Source: Candidatus Cibiobacter qucibialis (GTDB lineage: Bacteria > Bacillota > Clostridia > Oscillospirales > Ruminococcaceae). Taken from it: a stretch of 7,568 nucleotides of DNA. Both the position numbers and the translations under genes were made by a program. Positions 1-6,032 of this stretch are shown one piece after another. Where the stretch lies: positions 1-7,568 of the forward strand of contig SAUS01000096.1 in NCBI GenBank assembly GCA_004000625.1. Reading direction: 5' to 3'. The notes beneath the pieces were generated by a model. That model did not search any database, had not been told where the DNA came from, and was given only the letters and a program-made list of their open reading frames with translations. Numbering within the stretch: the first letter of the stretch is position 1; each line of letters opens with the position of its first letter.

Positions 1-6
1 TGGCTT

Positions 7-61
7 AGCATCTGCCGCACCTCGCTCGCCGTATCGGCACTTAGAATTATGCGGTGTTGCC
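7..61. repeat. Left copy of the terminal inverted repeat
   Basis: This stretch is the reverse complement of 7514-7568 with a single mismatch at position 56 (G here, A in the other copy when read in the same sense). The 49 bases at 7-55 are identical. Each copy can fold in two mutually exclusive ways: a short hairpin GCCG-TAT-CGGC (28-31 with 35-38), or a wider stem TGCCG (13-17) with CGGCA (35-39). It lies beyond the rpsO terminator and has no gene in it. The six bases at 1-6 cannot be compared because the right copy reaches the window edge, so the outer boundary of the repeat is unknown. Confidence 0.93.
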
Positions 62-139
62 CTAACTTTATTCAATATTATTACAGGCCAGCGGCAGAGC
101 ATAATAAAAATGAATGCCGGAACACCTGCTGAAATATAG

Positions 140-178
140 AAAATGGGCAGGGCGCACATACAGCGCCCTGCCCGTTTT
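140..178 (-). terminator. Strong intrinsic terminator after rpsO
   Basis: A perfect 11-bp stem (145-155 with 163-173, GGGCAGGGCGC and its complement) closes a 7-nt loop. On the minus strand it is followed by ATTTT and an AT-rich stretch. It begins 10 nt past the rpsO stop codon. The plus strand also carries TTTT after the stem (175-178), so it could stop transcription from either side. It separates rpsO from whatever lies to the left. Confidence 0.92.
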
Positions 179-183
179 GCGAA

Positions 184-456
184 TTACTTGCGCAGACCCA
201 GTTCAGCGATCAGAGCACGGTAACGGTTGATGTCCTTCTTCTGCAGATAGGCCAGCAGGTTACGGCGGCGGCCGACCATCTTGAACAGACCACGACGGCT
301 GTGGTTGTCATTCTTGTTGGTCTTCAGGTGCTCAGTCAGGTGGTTGATGCGTGCGGTCAGCAGCGCAACCTGAACTTCCGGAGAACCGGTGTCACCCTCA
401 TGGATGGCGGCTTTTGCAATGATGGGCTGTTTTTCGATAGCAGACTTCTGGCTCAT
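184..456 (-). CDS. rpsO: 30S ribosomal protein S15
   Basis: This is ribosomal protein S15, which binds the central domain of 16S rRNA early in assembly of the 30S subunit platform. The 90-residue product matches the usual length of 88 to 90. It carries the family hallmarks: the HEGDTGSPEVQVALLT block near residues 19-34, the HSRRGLFKMVGRRRNLL block in the middle that contacts rRNA, and a basic C-terminal helix. The start is the ATG at 456, nine nt downstream of GAGGT (466-470). It has its own promoter and terminator and is apparently not part of the glycan operon. In many bacteria rpsO is followed by pnp. Here a strong terminator follows and no pnp is visible before the window ends. In several bacteria S15 represses its own translation by binding its mRNA leader, and a structured leader is present here. 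Confidence 0.98.
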   Translation of the reverse strand: MSQKSAIEKQPIIAKAAIHEGDTGSPEVQVALLTARINHLTEHLKTNKNDNHSRRGLFKMVGRRRNLLAYLQKKDINRYRALIAELGLRK

Positions 457-556
457 AGTAGTAATACCTCGCTTTATAATATTTGCCTACGGCGCAGCAA
501 AGGGCAATCAAGGCTCCCTGATGCAGGGCATACGCCCAAAGCCGGGCCGCGGTAAC
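457..556 (-). promoter_or_regulatory. Structured 5' leader of rpsO, candidate S15 autoregulatory site
   Basis: About 100 nt separate the predicted transcription start from the rpsO ATG, long for a ribosomal protein mRNA. On the minus strand the leader can form CCCTG-CAT-CAGGG, or alternatively GGGC-GTAT-GCCC, which overlap and exclude each other. Closer to the start, 482-501 can fold into a hairpin with outer arms TTTGC and GCAAA and an inner UGC/GUA-type stem containing a G-U pair and one bulge. S15 is known to control its own synthesis through such leaders, which differ between phyla. That this leader does so is inferred. Confidence 0.45.
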
Positions 557-562
557 ATTTAG

Positions 563-591
563 ATTATAGCATATCCGGCATAGCGTGGCAA
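563..591 (-). promoter_or_regulatory. Sigma-A promoter for rpsO (extended -10)
   Basis: On the minus strand the -35 box TTGCCA (586-591) is followed by exactly 17 nt and the perfect -10 box TATAAT (563-568). TG sits one base before the -10, giving an extended -10 element TGCTATAAT. Transcription should begin near 556. This makes rpsO independent of the upstream glycan operon. Confidence 0.85.
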
Positions 592-602
592 GCCGTAACA
601 GC

Positions 603-642
603 AAAAAAACTGCACAGATTTTGCCCTGCTTTTCCGGCAGGG
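603..642 (-). terminator. Possible weak terminator after the glycan operon
   Basis: Directly after the glycosyltransferase stop codon the minus strand can form CCCTGC (637-642) with GCAGGG (624-629) around a 7-nt loop. A run of seven T follows, but only 14 nt beyond the stem (603-609). The distance between stem and T run is atypical, so termination may be inefficient and the operon may read into rpsO. Confidence 0.35.
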
Positions 643-643
643 G

Positions 644-2488
644 TCACAGGGTCACGTTTTTCAGATTGCGCAGATCCCCGCTTTCGCGGAAATCCTCATA
701 ATCCAGGCTCAGGTTCGGGTTGTAGTAGGGGTCATGCAGGATATTCTGCTTACCGTGTACCTCATACAGGCGGGCCTGCTCCTTGGCAAAGCGGGCCTTT
801 TTGGCGGGGTCTTCCTCATCCGAACCGCGGGATTTGCTTTCGTGGTGGTACAGCTCCGCATAGGGGGTCCACACAATACGCCAGCCTTTTTCCCGCAGGC
901 GCAGGCAGAAATCTACATCGTTGAATGCAACAGTAAAGGCTTCATCCAACCCGCCAACGGCATCATAAGCCGATGTGCGCACCAGCAGGCAGGCCGCAGT
1001 GCAGGCGGAATAATCCTGCACGGTGGCCAGGCGGAACATGTACCCGCTACCGCCGCGCTTGTGGTACTTGTGGCTGTGGCCCGCATACCCACCCAAACCG
1101 GTGATAATTCCCGCGTGCTGGATGGTATCGTCCGGGTAATACAGCATGGCGCCGCAGGCCGCCACGCCGGGCTGGCTGGCTTCGGCCACCATCTGGGTCA
1201 GCCAGTTTCCGCTGATGATTTCAATATCGTTGTTGAGCAGCAGTAAGAACTTGCCGTTGGCAAACTTGCGGCCAAAGTTATTGATGCGGCTGAAATTGAA
1301 CCCGCCGCTGTAAGCCACCACACGGCAGTTGGCATAGCGGTCCGGCAGCTTTTCATAATAAGCCTTTGTGGCGGGGTCGGTGGAGTTATTTTCGATGACG
1401 ATCACTTCAAACGCTTCGTACAGCGTTTTGGAGTACAGGCTGAACAGACATTTTTCCAGGTCGTCCACATGGTCCTTGTTGGGGATCAGGATGGACACCA
1501 GCGGTTCCGGCTCCGGTAGTTCCCACTGCACATGGCAGGTACCGGGGAAGATGCCCTCCTCTACCCTGCCGCTGCGGCCGGTTGCCGCCAGGTGGTCCGC
1601 CACGGCTTTCTGCGCGGCTTTTACCACATAGGGCTTGGCCTCGGTGCCGCCGGAGGTGGACGCCGCATGAACCCGCCAGTAATACAGCACCTGCGGGATA
1701 TGCAGCGGTGCGGCGTTGGCGTCTTTCGCCTGCATGGCGTCGATCAGCCGCAGGAACAGATCATGATCCTGTGCGCCGTCACACTCCGGGCGCTCCCCGC
1801 CGATGGCATCAAACAGACTTTTGCGGAACACGGCCAGGTGGCAGATGTAGTTGCAGGCCATCAGGTATTCCGGCGCATAGTCCGGCTTAAAGTGGGCCAC
1901 ATGGGCGGTTTTGGGACTTTTGCGGAAAAGGGCTTCATCGCTGTAGGCGAAATCGGCCCCCGTTTTTTGCAGTTCTTTGCCCATGCAGTAGATAGCGTGC
2001 GGGGCCAGGATGTCATCATGGTCTGCCAGAGCCAGATATTCCCCCTGTGCCAGCCGGGCCGCCGCGTTGGTGTTGGCCGCAATGCCCTTGTTTTCAATTT
2101 TCACATAGCGAATGCGCGGGTTGGCCGCCACGTGCTTTTGCACCAGCTCCCCCACATAGGTGTGGGCATCGTCCGAAGCATCCGCCAGGCAGAGCTGCCA
2201 GTTGTGGGCGGTCTGGTTTTCCACACTATCGAGAAATTCTGTTAAAAAGTTTTGCGGCGTATTGTACAGCGGCGTTAAAATAGAAATGATGGGGAAGGTT
2301 TCCGCCGCGGGGTCGCTGCGCTGGACTTCCAGCGCCATGTTGGACGGCCAGTACCGCGCCCGCTTGCCGAAAAAGCGCCGTTTGAAAAAGCCCGCCGCGC
2401 GCACGCACATGGTGCCAATGCCCTGTTCCTTCGTCAAGGTACGGGCATAGCCAAATAGTTCTTTGATGCGCTTGGCCTGCTGGTTCAT
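644..2488 (-). CDS. Double-domain GT2 glycosyltransferase (rhamnosyltransferase-like)
   Basis: This 614-residue cytoplasmic enzyme should transfer sugars from nucleotide donors to a growing surface glycan. It has two GT-A, family 2 catalytic modules in tandem. The first spans about 68-275, with the ILTPLYNTP strand, an acidic DHDD (156-159) in the metal/donor position, and QDHDLFLRL (240-248). The second spans about 330-555, with VSILIPNKD, NNDIE (419-423), FNDVDFCLRL (522-531) and HHESKSRG (548-555), a pattern familiar from rhamnosyltransferase-like proteins. No membrane segment or signal peptide is seen. The ATG at 2488 overlaps the stop of the transposase gene (ATGA), and its AAGGA (2498-2502) lies inside that gene, so translation is probably coupled. 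It is a clear paralogue of the product of 3346-5232. Both modules keep their acidic motifs, so it could be bifunctional. Donor and acceptor cannot be read from sequence. Confidence 0.9.
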   Translation of the reverse strand: MNQQAKRIKELFGYARTLTKEQGIGTMCVRAAGFFKRRFFGKRARYWPSNMALEVQRSDPAAETFPIISILTPLYNTPQNFLTEFLDSVENQTAHNWQLCLADASDDAHTYVGELVQKHVAANPRIRYVKIENKGIAANTNAAARLAQGEYLALADHDDILAPHAIYCMGKELQKTGADFAYSDEALFRKSPKTAHVAHFKPDYAPEYLMACNYICHLAVFRKSLFDAIGGERPECDGAQDHDLFLRLIDAMQAKDANAAPLHIPQVLYYWRVHAASTSGGTEAKPYVVKAAQKAVADHLAATGRSGRVEEGIFPGTCHVQWELPEPEPLVSILIPNKDHVDDLEKCLFSLYSKTLYEAFEVIVIENNSTDPATKAYYEKLPDRYANCRVVAYSGGFNFSRINNFGRKFANGKFLLLLNNDIEIISGNWLTQMVAEASQPGVAACGAMLYYPDDTIQHAGIITGLGGYAGHSHKYHKRGGSGYMFRLATVQDYSACTAACLLVRTSAYDAVGGLDEAFTVAFNDVDFCLRLREKGWRIVWTPYAELYHHESKSRGSDEEDPAKKARFAKEQARLYEVHGKQNILHDPYYNPNLSLDYEDFRESGDLRNLKNVTL

Positions 2489-3042
2489 AACGTTACGTCC
2501 TTTCGGGTGTCAGATTGTTGGGGGTTGTTCCGTTTCGGGTTCAGGCAGTCCGTCTGCCATGTTTGGGGGTTGGAATCGATGTACAGCCAGATGGTTTCAT
2601 AATCTGTCTGGGTACGGATGACGTGGTCATGGAAGGATTTTTGCCAGATGGGGTGATGGAGGTGTTTGGTTACGCAGCTCTTTAATTGTTGGACGATGTT
2701 GGAAACCGTAGGGGCGCGCATTGTGCGCCCGTCGCCCTGGATCAAAAGCAGCAAATGCACATGGTTGGGCATGACTGCGTATTTTTCCAGATGCACCGTC
2801 GGATATTTATCAGGGATTTGCAAAATAGCCTGTTCAACCACATTCCCTATCGCAGAGAGTTCCGGGCAAGGTGACGGGCGCGCATTGCGCGCCCCTACGG
2901 CCTGGGAATTCTGCCGCAATCGGGTGGGTTCTTTCCAAAATAAATGCACTCTGCCCTGCGTACAGAAGGTTATGAAATATGCACCATTTTGGCTGTAATC
3001 ATATCCCTGCAAACGGTTTGGCACTCTTGTATGATACTGCAT
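2485..3042 (-). CDS. REP-associated tyrosine transposase (RAYT, Y1/IS200-like)
   Basis: This 185-residue protein belongs to the HUH-type single-strand nuclease family that acts on REP palindromes. It starts with the typical NRLQGYDYSQNGAYFITFCT block (8-27), carries the HUH motif in MPNHVHLLLL (His94, His96), and ends with WQKSFHDHVIR and IWLYIDSNP. The tyrosine in the last block (Tyr154) is the likely nucleophile, with Tyr148 as an alternative. The catalytic residues appear intact. I chose the ATG at 3042 because GGTGA lies 5 nt upstream and the family usually begins just before this block; an in-frame TTG at 3054 is possible. Residues 49-60 and 103-114 are encoded by two REP-like palindromes. 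The gene lies inside a glycan operon, 33 nt after its upstream neighbour and overlapping the next gene by 4 nt. No terminal inverted repeats flank it, as expected for RAYTs, which are normally single-copy and non-self-mobile. Confidence 0.88.
   Translation of the reverse strand: MQYHTRVPNRLQGYDYSQNGAYFITFCTQGRVHLFWKEPTRLRQNSQAVGARNARPSPCPELSAIGNVVEQAILQIPDKYPTVHLEKYAVMPNHVHLLLLIQGDGRTMRAPTVSNIVQQLKSCVTKHLHHPIWQKSFHDHVIRTQTDYETIWLYIDSNPQTWQTDCLNPKRNNPQQSDTRKDVTL
2706..2736 (+). repeat. REP-like palindrome, copy A, inside the transposase gene
   Basis: This 31-nt element begins CCGTAG and continues as a GC-rich hairpin: GGGCGC (2712-2717) pairs with GCGCCC (2725-2730), extendable by a C-G and a G-U pair. 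It matches copy B at 28 of 31 positions, in the opposite orientation. A GTAG tetranucleotide followed by an imperfect hairpin is the standard layout of REP elements processed by RAYT proteins. On the coding strand it encodes the region around GDGRTMRAPTV of the transposase. Confidence 0.82.
2870..2900 (-). repeat. REP-like palindrome, copy B, inside the transposase gene
   Basis: Read on the minus strand this 31-nt element starts CCGTAG and forms a perfect 8-bp hairpin, GGGCGCGC-AAT-GCGCGCCC. It differs from copy A at three positions and faces it across about 130 nt, so the pair resembles a head-to-head REP doublet. It is translated in frame as about VGARNARPSP (residues 49-58) of the transposase. 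Confidence 0.82.
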
Positions 3043-3075
3043 GCCGTTCACCAAACATAAAAATCCTGATATACT

Positions 3076-3324
3076 TTACCCATCCAGCCCGTTTGCCTGG
3101 CGCTCCATGTTTTCTACAATGATCTTGTGCAAATCGCCCTGGCTGGCGGCGTATTCCAGCACCTTCCAGGGAGTATCGGTGTGGTAATGCACTTTCACCA
3201 CTTCCTCATCCCCTACCACGATCAGGCAGTCGCCCTCGGCGCTAGCCATGATTCCGGCGCGGATGTCATCCTCGTCCAGGTTGCTGCCTTCGATCAAAAA
3301 CTGGGTATCAAACTTATTTACCAT
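3076..3324 (-). CDS. Orphan FakA/YloV middle-domain-like small protein
   Basis: This 82-residue protein resembles only the middle part of FakA/YloV, the DAK2-type fatty-acid kinase of Firmicutes. In that family the stretch usually reads like (Y)CTEF, then VVGD, VKVHVHT, P, LEYA, G, and I-ENM. Here the equivalents are FDTQF (5-9), VVGDEE (37-42), VKVHYHTDTP (43-52), VLEYA (55-59) and IIVENM (68-73), after which it stops. The N-terminal kinase domain and the C-terminal DegV-like domain are both absent. The HxH pair (His46, His48) is kept, while the cysteine expected near the start is Asp6. In FakA these positions are, as I recall, zinc ligands, so metal binding may be altered. The start is well supported: AGAGG (3333-3337) lies 8 nt before ATG. 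It sits 21 nt after a glycosyltransferase. Its role is unknown; it could be a domain-only regulator or partner protein, or a relic. Confidence 0.72.
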   Translation of the reverse strand: MVNKFDTQFLIEGSNLDEDDIRAGIMASAEGDCLIVVGDEEVVKVHYHTDTPWKVLEYAASQGDLHKIIVENMERQANGLDG

Positions 3325-3345
3325 AGTTTTAACCTCTGCCCCGCC

Positions 3346-5232
3346 TTATTTCAGCCCAAAGTTTTCAAACAGGTTGTTGAAATGCGGGTTATAGTACGGG
3401 TCATAATGATCAATATATTCGTGATACTTCGTGTAAAAGTTTGCCTTTTCGCGGGCATAGCGGGCGGCGTTTTCCGGGGTGGTGTCCAGACCGCGGCTCT
3501 TGCTCTCGTAATGGTAGGCTTCGGCACGGGGGGTGTACACATTCAGCAGGCCCTTCTGCCACAGCTTCAGGCAGTAATCCACATCGTTATAGGCCACGGC
3601 GAACTTGGCTTCGTCCAGGCCGCCCGCCGCGCGGTACAGCTCCGTTTTGGTCATCAGGCAGGCACCCGTCACGGCCATATAGTCCTGCGTGGTGACAAGG
3701 CGGTACAAATCGCCCACAGCCTTGCGCGGGTAGCTCTTGTGGCTGTGGCCTGCACTGCCGTTGATGCCCATAATCACGCCCGCATGCTGGATGGTATCAT
3801 CTGGGTAATAGAGCTTTGCGCCCACAGCACCCACATCCGGCCGCTGGGAATAGCTCAGCAGCTCCCGCAGAAAATCATGGCTGAGTACCTCGATATCGTT
3901 GTTCAGCAGCAGCAGATGCTCGCCCTTGGCAAAGCGCGCACCAAGGTTGTTGACGGCAGAAAAGTTAAACGGCCCCACATAGGTCACCACCCGGCTGTTG
4001 GGGTAACGCTCCGGCATGGTTTTGTAGTAGGCGAATGTTTCCTGCTGTTCAGAGTTATTTTCAATGACCAGGACTTCAAAGTTATCATAGCCTGCGTTGG
4101 CATACAGGCTTTTCAGGCAGCGATCCAAATCGTCAATATGGTCTTTGTTGGGGATCATAACGCTGACCAGCGGGTGGCCGGTCAGCTCGTACCGCACCTG
4201 GAACGCACCGGGCGCGTCCTCCACCTGCATGGCTTTGCCGGGCAGGTTCAGCCGCTTGAGCTGGGCATCGATTGCGCGCATACCGGCCGCCAGGGCATAG
4301 GGCTTCGCCTCCATGCCCGCCGCGGTGGAACCCGCATGGCCGCGCCAGATATAGAGCACCTTTTTGATATGGGCAATTTTATCCCGCGTGGTCTGTTCGG
4401 TCAGGCGCAGCATCAGGTCATGGTCCTGTGCACCATCGTACTCACTGGATTCATATGCACCGGCACGGTCCAGCAATGCGCGGGAGAACACCGCCAGATG
4501 GGTGATGAAGTTGACCCCGCGCAGATAGTCCGGCGCAAAGTCCGGCTTAAAGTGGTAGCCGCCCAGCTGTTTCAAATCCGCCGAAAGCACGATCTCATCG
4601 CTGTACACCAGCTCGGCTCCCTGGCTTTGCAGGGTTTTCACGCTCTCATACAGCGCGTTGGGGTACAGCACATCGTCATGGTCCAGCAGGGCGATATACG
4701 TCCCCGTTGCCAGCGCAAAGCCTGCCGTGGTGTTGGCCGCAATGCCGCCGTTTTCCACTTTCTTATACAGGATGCGCGGATCCTTTGCCGCGGCCTTGCT
4801 GGCATGGGTGCTGAACGCGGCATGGGCTGCGTCCGAAGCATCCACCAGCACCAGCTGCCAGTGGGGGTAGGTCTGCTTTTGCACGCTGGCCAGCATCTGG
4901 CCAAAGAACTTTTCCGGCGTGTTGTACAGTGGCACTACAACGCTTACCACTGGTCCCGGCTTGCCGTCTGCGTACTCGGCGCGCTGGGCTTTCAGCTCCC
5001 GGCGCAGGGGCAGGTCTGCCCGGTGCTGCCAGGAATCATGGTGGAACGCCAGCCCCACGCGGAAGGTCACATCGCGCCACAGCTGCTCGGCACCCTGCTC
5101 TTTCAGGGTGGCGGCGCTGCGGCGGGCAAGGTCTGACAAATGGGCGGGGTTCAGCAGGCGTTTGGCCATGCCGCCCACACTGTCCGCCTGGGCCACATCC
5201 GCCGGGCGGTTCTGGTTCGTGTCCTGTGCCAT
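3346..5232 (-). CDS. Double-domain GT2 glycosyltransferase (rhamnosyltransferase-like), paralogue
   Basis: This 628-residue protein has the same tandem GT2 layout as the product of 644-2488. Module one spans about 96-300, with VSVVVPLYNTP (96-106), DHDD (184-187) and QDHDLMLRL (269-277). Module two spans about 356-581, with VSVMIPNKD (356-364), NNDIE (444-448), YNDVDYCLKL (548-557) and HYESKSRG (574-581). Both modules keep acidic donor/metal residues. The first 95 residues are a divergent N-terminal region with no evident membrane segment. The C-terminal HYDPYYNPHF block also occurs, in diverged form, in the paralogue. Its ATG lies 5 nt after the ATPase stop, and its GGAGG is made from the last codons of that gene, which implies tight co-expression with the exporter. 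It probably acts in the cytoplasm on a lipid-linked glycan. The exact sugar is not determinable, and rhamnose is a reasonable guess given rfbC in the operon. Confidence 0.92.
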   Translation of the reverse strand: MAQDTNQNRPADVAQADSVGGMAKRLLNPAHLSDLARRSAATLKEQGAEQLWRDVTFRVGLAFHHDSWQHRADLPLRRELKAQRAEYADGKPGPVVSVVVPLYNTPEKFFGQMLASVQKQTYPHWQLVLVDASDAAHAAFSTHASKAAAKDPRILYKKVENGGIAANTTAGFALATGTYIALLDHDDVLYPNALYESVKTLQSQGAELVYSDEIVLSADLKQLGGYHFKPDFAPDYLRGVNFITHLAVFSRALLDRAGAYESSEYDGAQDHDLMLRLTEQTTRDKIAHIKKVLYIWRGHAGSTAAGMEAKPYALAAGMRAIDAQLKRLNLPGKAMQVEDAPGAFQVRYELTGHPLVSVMIPNKDHIDDLDRCLKSLYANAGYDNFEVLVIENNSEQQETFAYYKTMPERYPNSRVVTYVGPFNFSAVNNLGARFAKGEHLLLLNNDIEVLSHDFLRELLSYSQRPDVGAVGAKLYYPDDTIQHAGVIMGINGSAGHSHKSYPRKAVGDLYRLVTTQDYMAVTGACLMTKTELYRAAGGLDEAKFAVAYNDVDYCLKLWQKGLLNVYTPRAEAYHYESKSRGLDTTPENAARYAREKANFYTKYHEYIDHYDPYYNPHFNNLFENFGLK

Positions 5233-5237
5233 GCGCC

Positions 5238-6020
5238 TTATCCCTCCACTTTGTCCGCCTTCATGGCGTCCTTCTTTTCAAACTTGCGGTATTCCGCCGT
5301 CACCTCTTTGGTAGGGCCAAGGCGGCGCAGGTGGCCGTGGTCCAGCCAGGCCACCTTATTGCACATGCGCTCAATCTGCTCAATGGAATGGCTGACCAGA
5401 ATCACGGTCGTGCCGCCGGAAAGCAGCTCCGCCATGCGCTTCTCACACTTTTCCTGGAACAGGAAATCACCGACCGAAAGGATCTCATCCGCAATCAGGA
5501 TATCCGGCTTGGTCATGGTTGCCACGGCAAAGGCCAGGCGTGCCACCATGCCGGAGGAATAGTTTTTCAGCGGCACATCCAAAAATTCCTGCAGCTCGCT
5601 GAACTCCACAATATCGTCAAACTTGGAATCAATATACTTGGGGGTATAGCCCAGGACCGTGCCGTTCAGGTAGATGTTTTCCCGCGCGGTCAAATCCATG
5701 TCAAAACCGGCACCCAGTTCGATCAGCGGCGCAATGGTGCCGTTCACCGTCACTTTACCGGCGCTGGGCTTGTAGACGCCGGAAATCACTTTCAGCAGCG
5801 TACTTTTGCCGGAGCCGTTCAGGCCGATCAAGCCGTAAAAATCCCCCGGCATAATGTCAAAGCTAACATCCGAAAGGGCGAAGAATTCATCAAATCGCAC
5901 ACCGCCGTGCAAAAGGGCCACAAAATATTCTTTCAGGCTTTCGTGCTTTTCTTTTGCCAGGTTAAAACGCATCGAAACATGGTCGATGGAAATAATGGGC
6001 TGTTGCTTTTGTTCGCTCAT
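5238..6020 (-). CDS. ABC-2 polysaccharide exporter, ATP-binding subunit (TagH/RfbE/Wzt-like)
   Basis: This 260-residue ATPase should power export of the finished or growing glycan across the membrane with the adjacent permease. Walker A is GLNGSGKST (66-74), the ABC signature is YSSGMVARL (154-162), Walker B is ILIADE (174-179), and the switch histidine is His211 in LVSHS. The block PLIELGAGFDMDLTARENIYLNG (98-120) is characteristic of polysaccharide, O-antigen and teichoic-acid exporters rather than other ABC-2 systems. It ends at the normal end of the nucleotide-binding domain plus a short charged tail. It therefore lacks the C-terminal carbohydrate-binding domain that some Wzt proteins use to recognise a chain terminus. 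The start at 6020 has a GGGGG-type binding site 7 nt upstream, within the 12-nt gap after the permease stop. Confidence 0.95.
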   Translation of the reverse strand: MSEQKQQPIISIDHVSMRFNLAKEKHESLKEYFVALLHGGVRFDEFFALSDVSFDIMPGDFYGLIGLNGSGKSTLLKVISGVYKPSAGKVTVNGTIAPLIELGAGFDMDLTARENIYLNGTVLGYTPKYIDSKFDDIVEFSELQEFLDVPLKNYSSGMVARLAFAVATMTKPDILIADEILSVGDFLFQEKCEKRMAELLSGGTTVILVSHSIEQIERMCNKVAWLDHGHLRRLGPTKEVTAEYRKFEKKDAMKADKVEG

Positions 6021-6032
6021 CTTGCAGCCCCC

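Noticed and set aside
734..1246. Plus-strand open frame of 170 codons, and further plus-strand frames at 1532-2245, 6294-6821 and 6891-7457
   Set aside because: All are opposite well-supported minus-strand genes and show no motifs of their own.
2706..2900. CRISPR-like array or insertion sequence ends
   Set aside because: There are only two units, inverted relative to each other, without regular spacers, and both lie inside a coding frame. A REP-like doublet explains them better.
3052..3054. TTG as start of the transposase, adding four residues
   Set aside because: The downstream ATG at 3042 has GGTGA at 5 nt and gives the usual family N-terminus. The TTG, with AGGA 9 nt upstream, remains possible but is less likely.
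3127..5136. Plus-strand open frame of 669 codons
   Set aside because: It lies wholly antisense to the double-GT2 gene and the FakA-like gene. Its product is low in recognisable motifs and rich in His, Val, Gln and Gly, as expected from reading GC-biased codons backwards.
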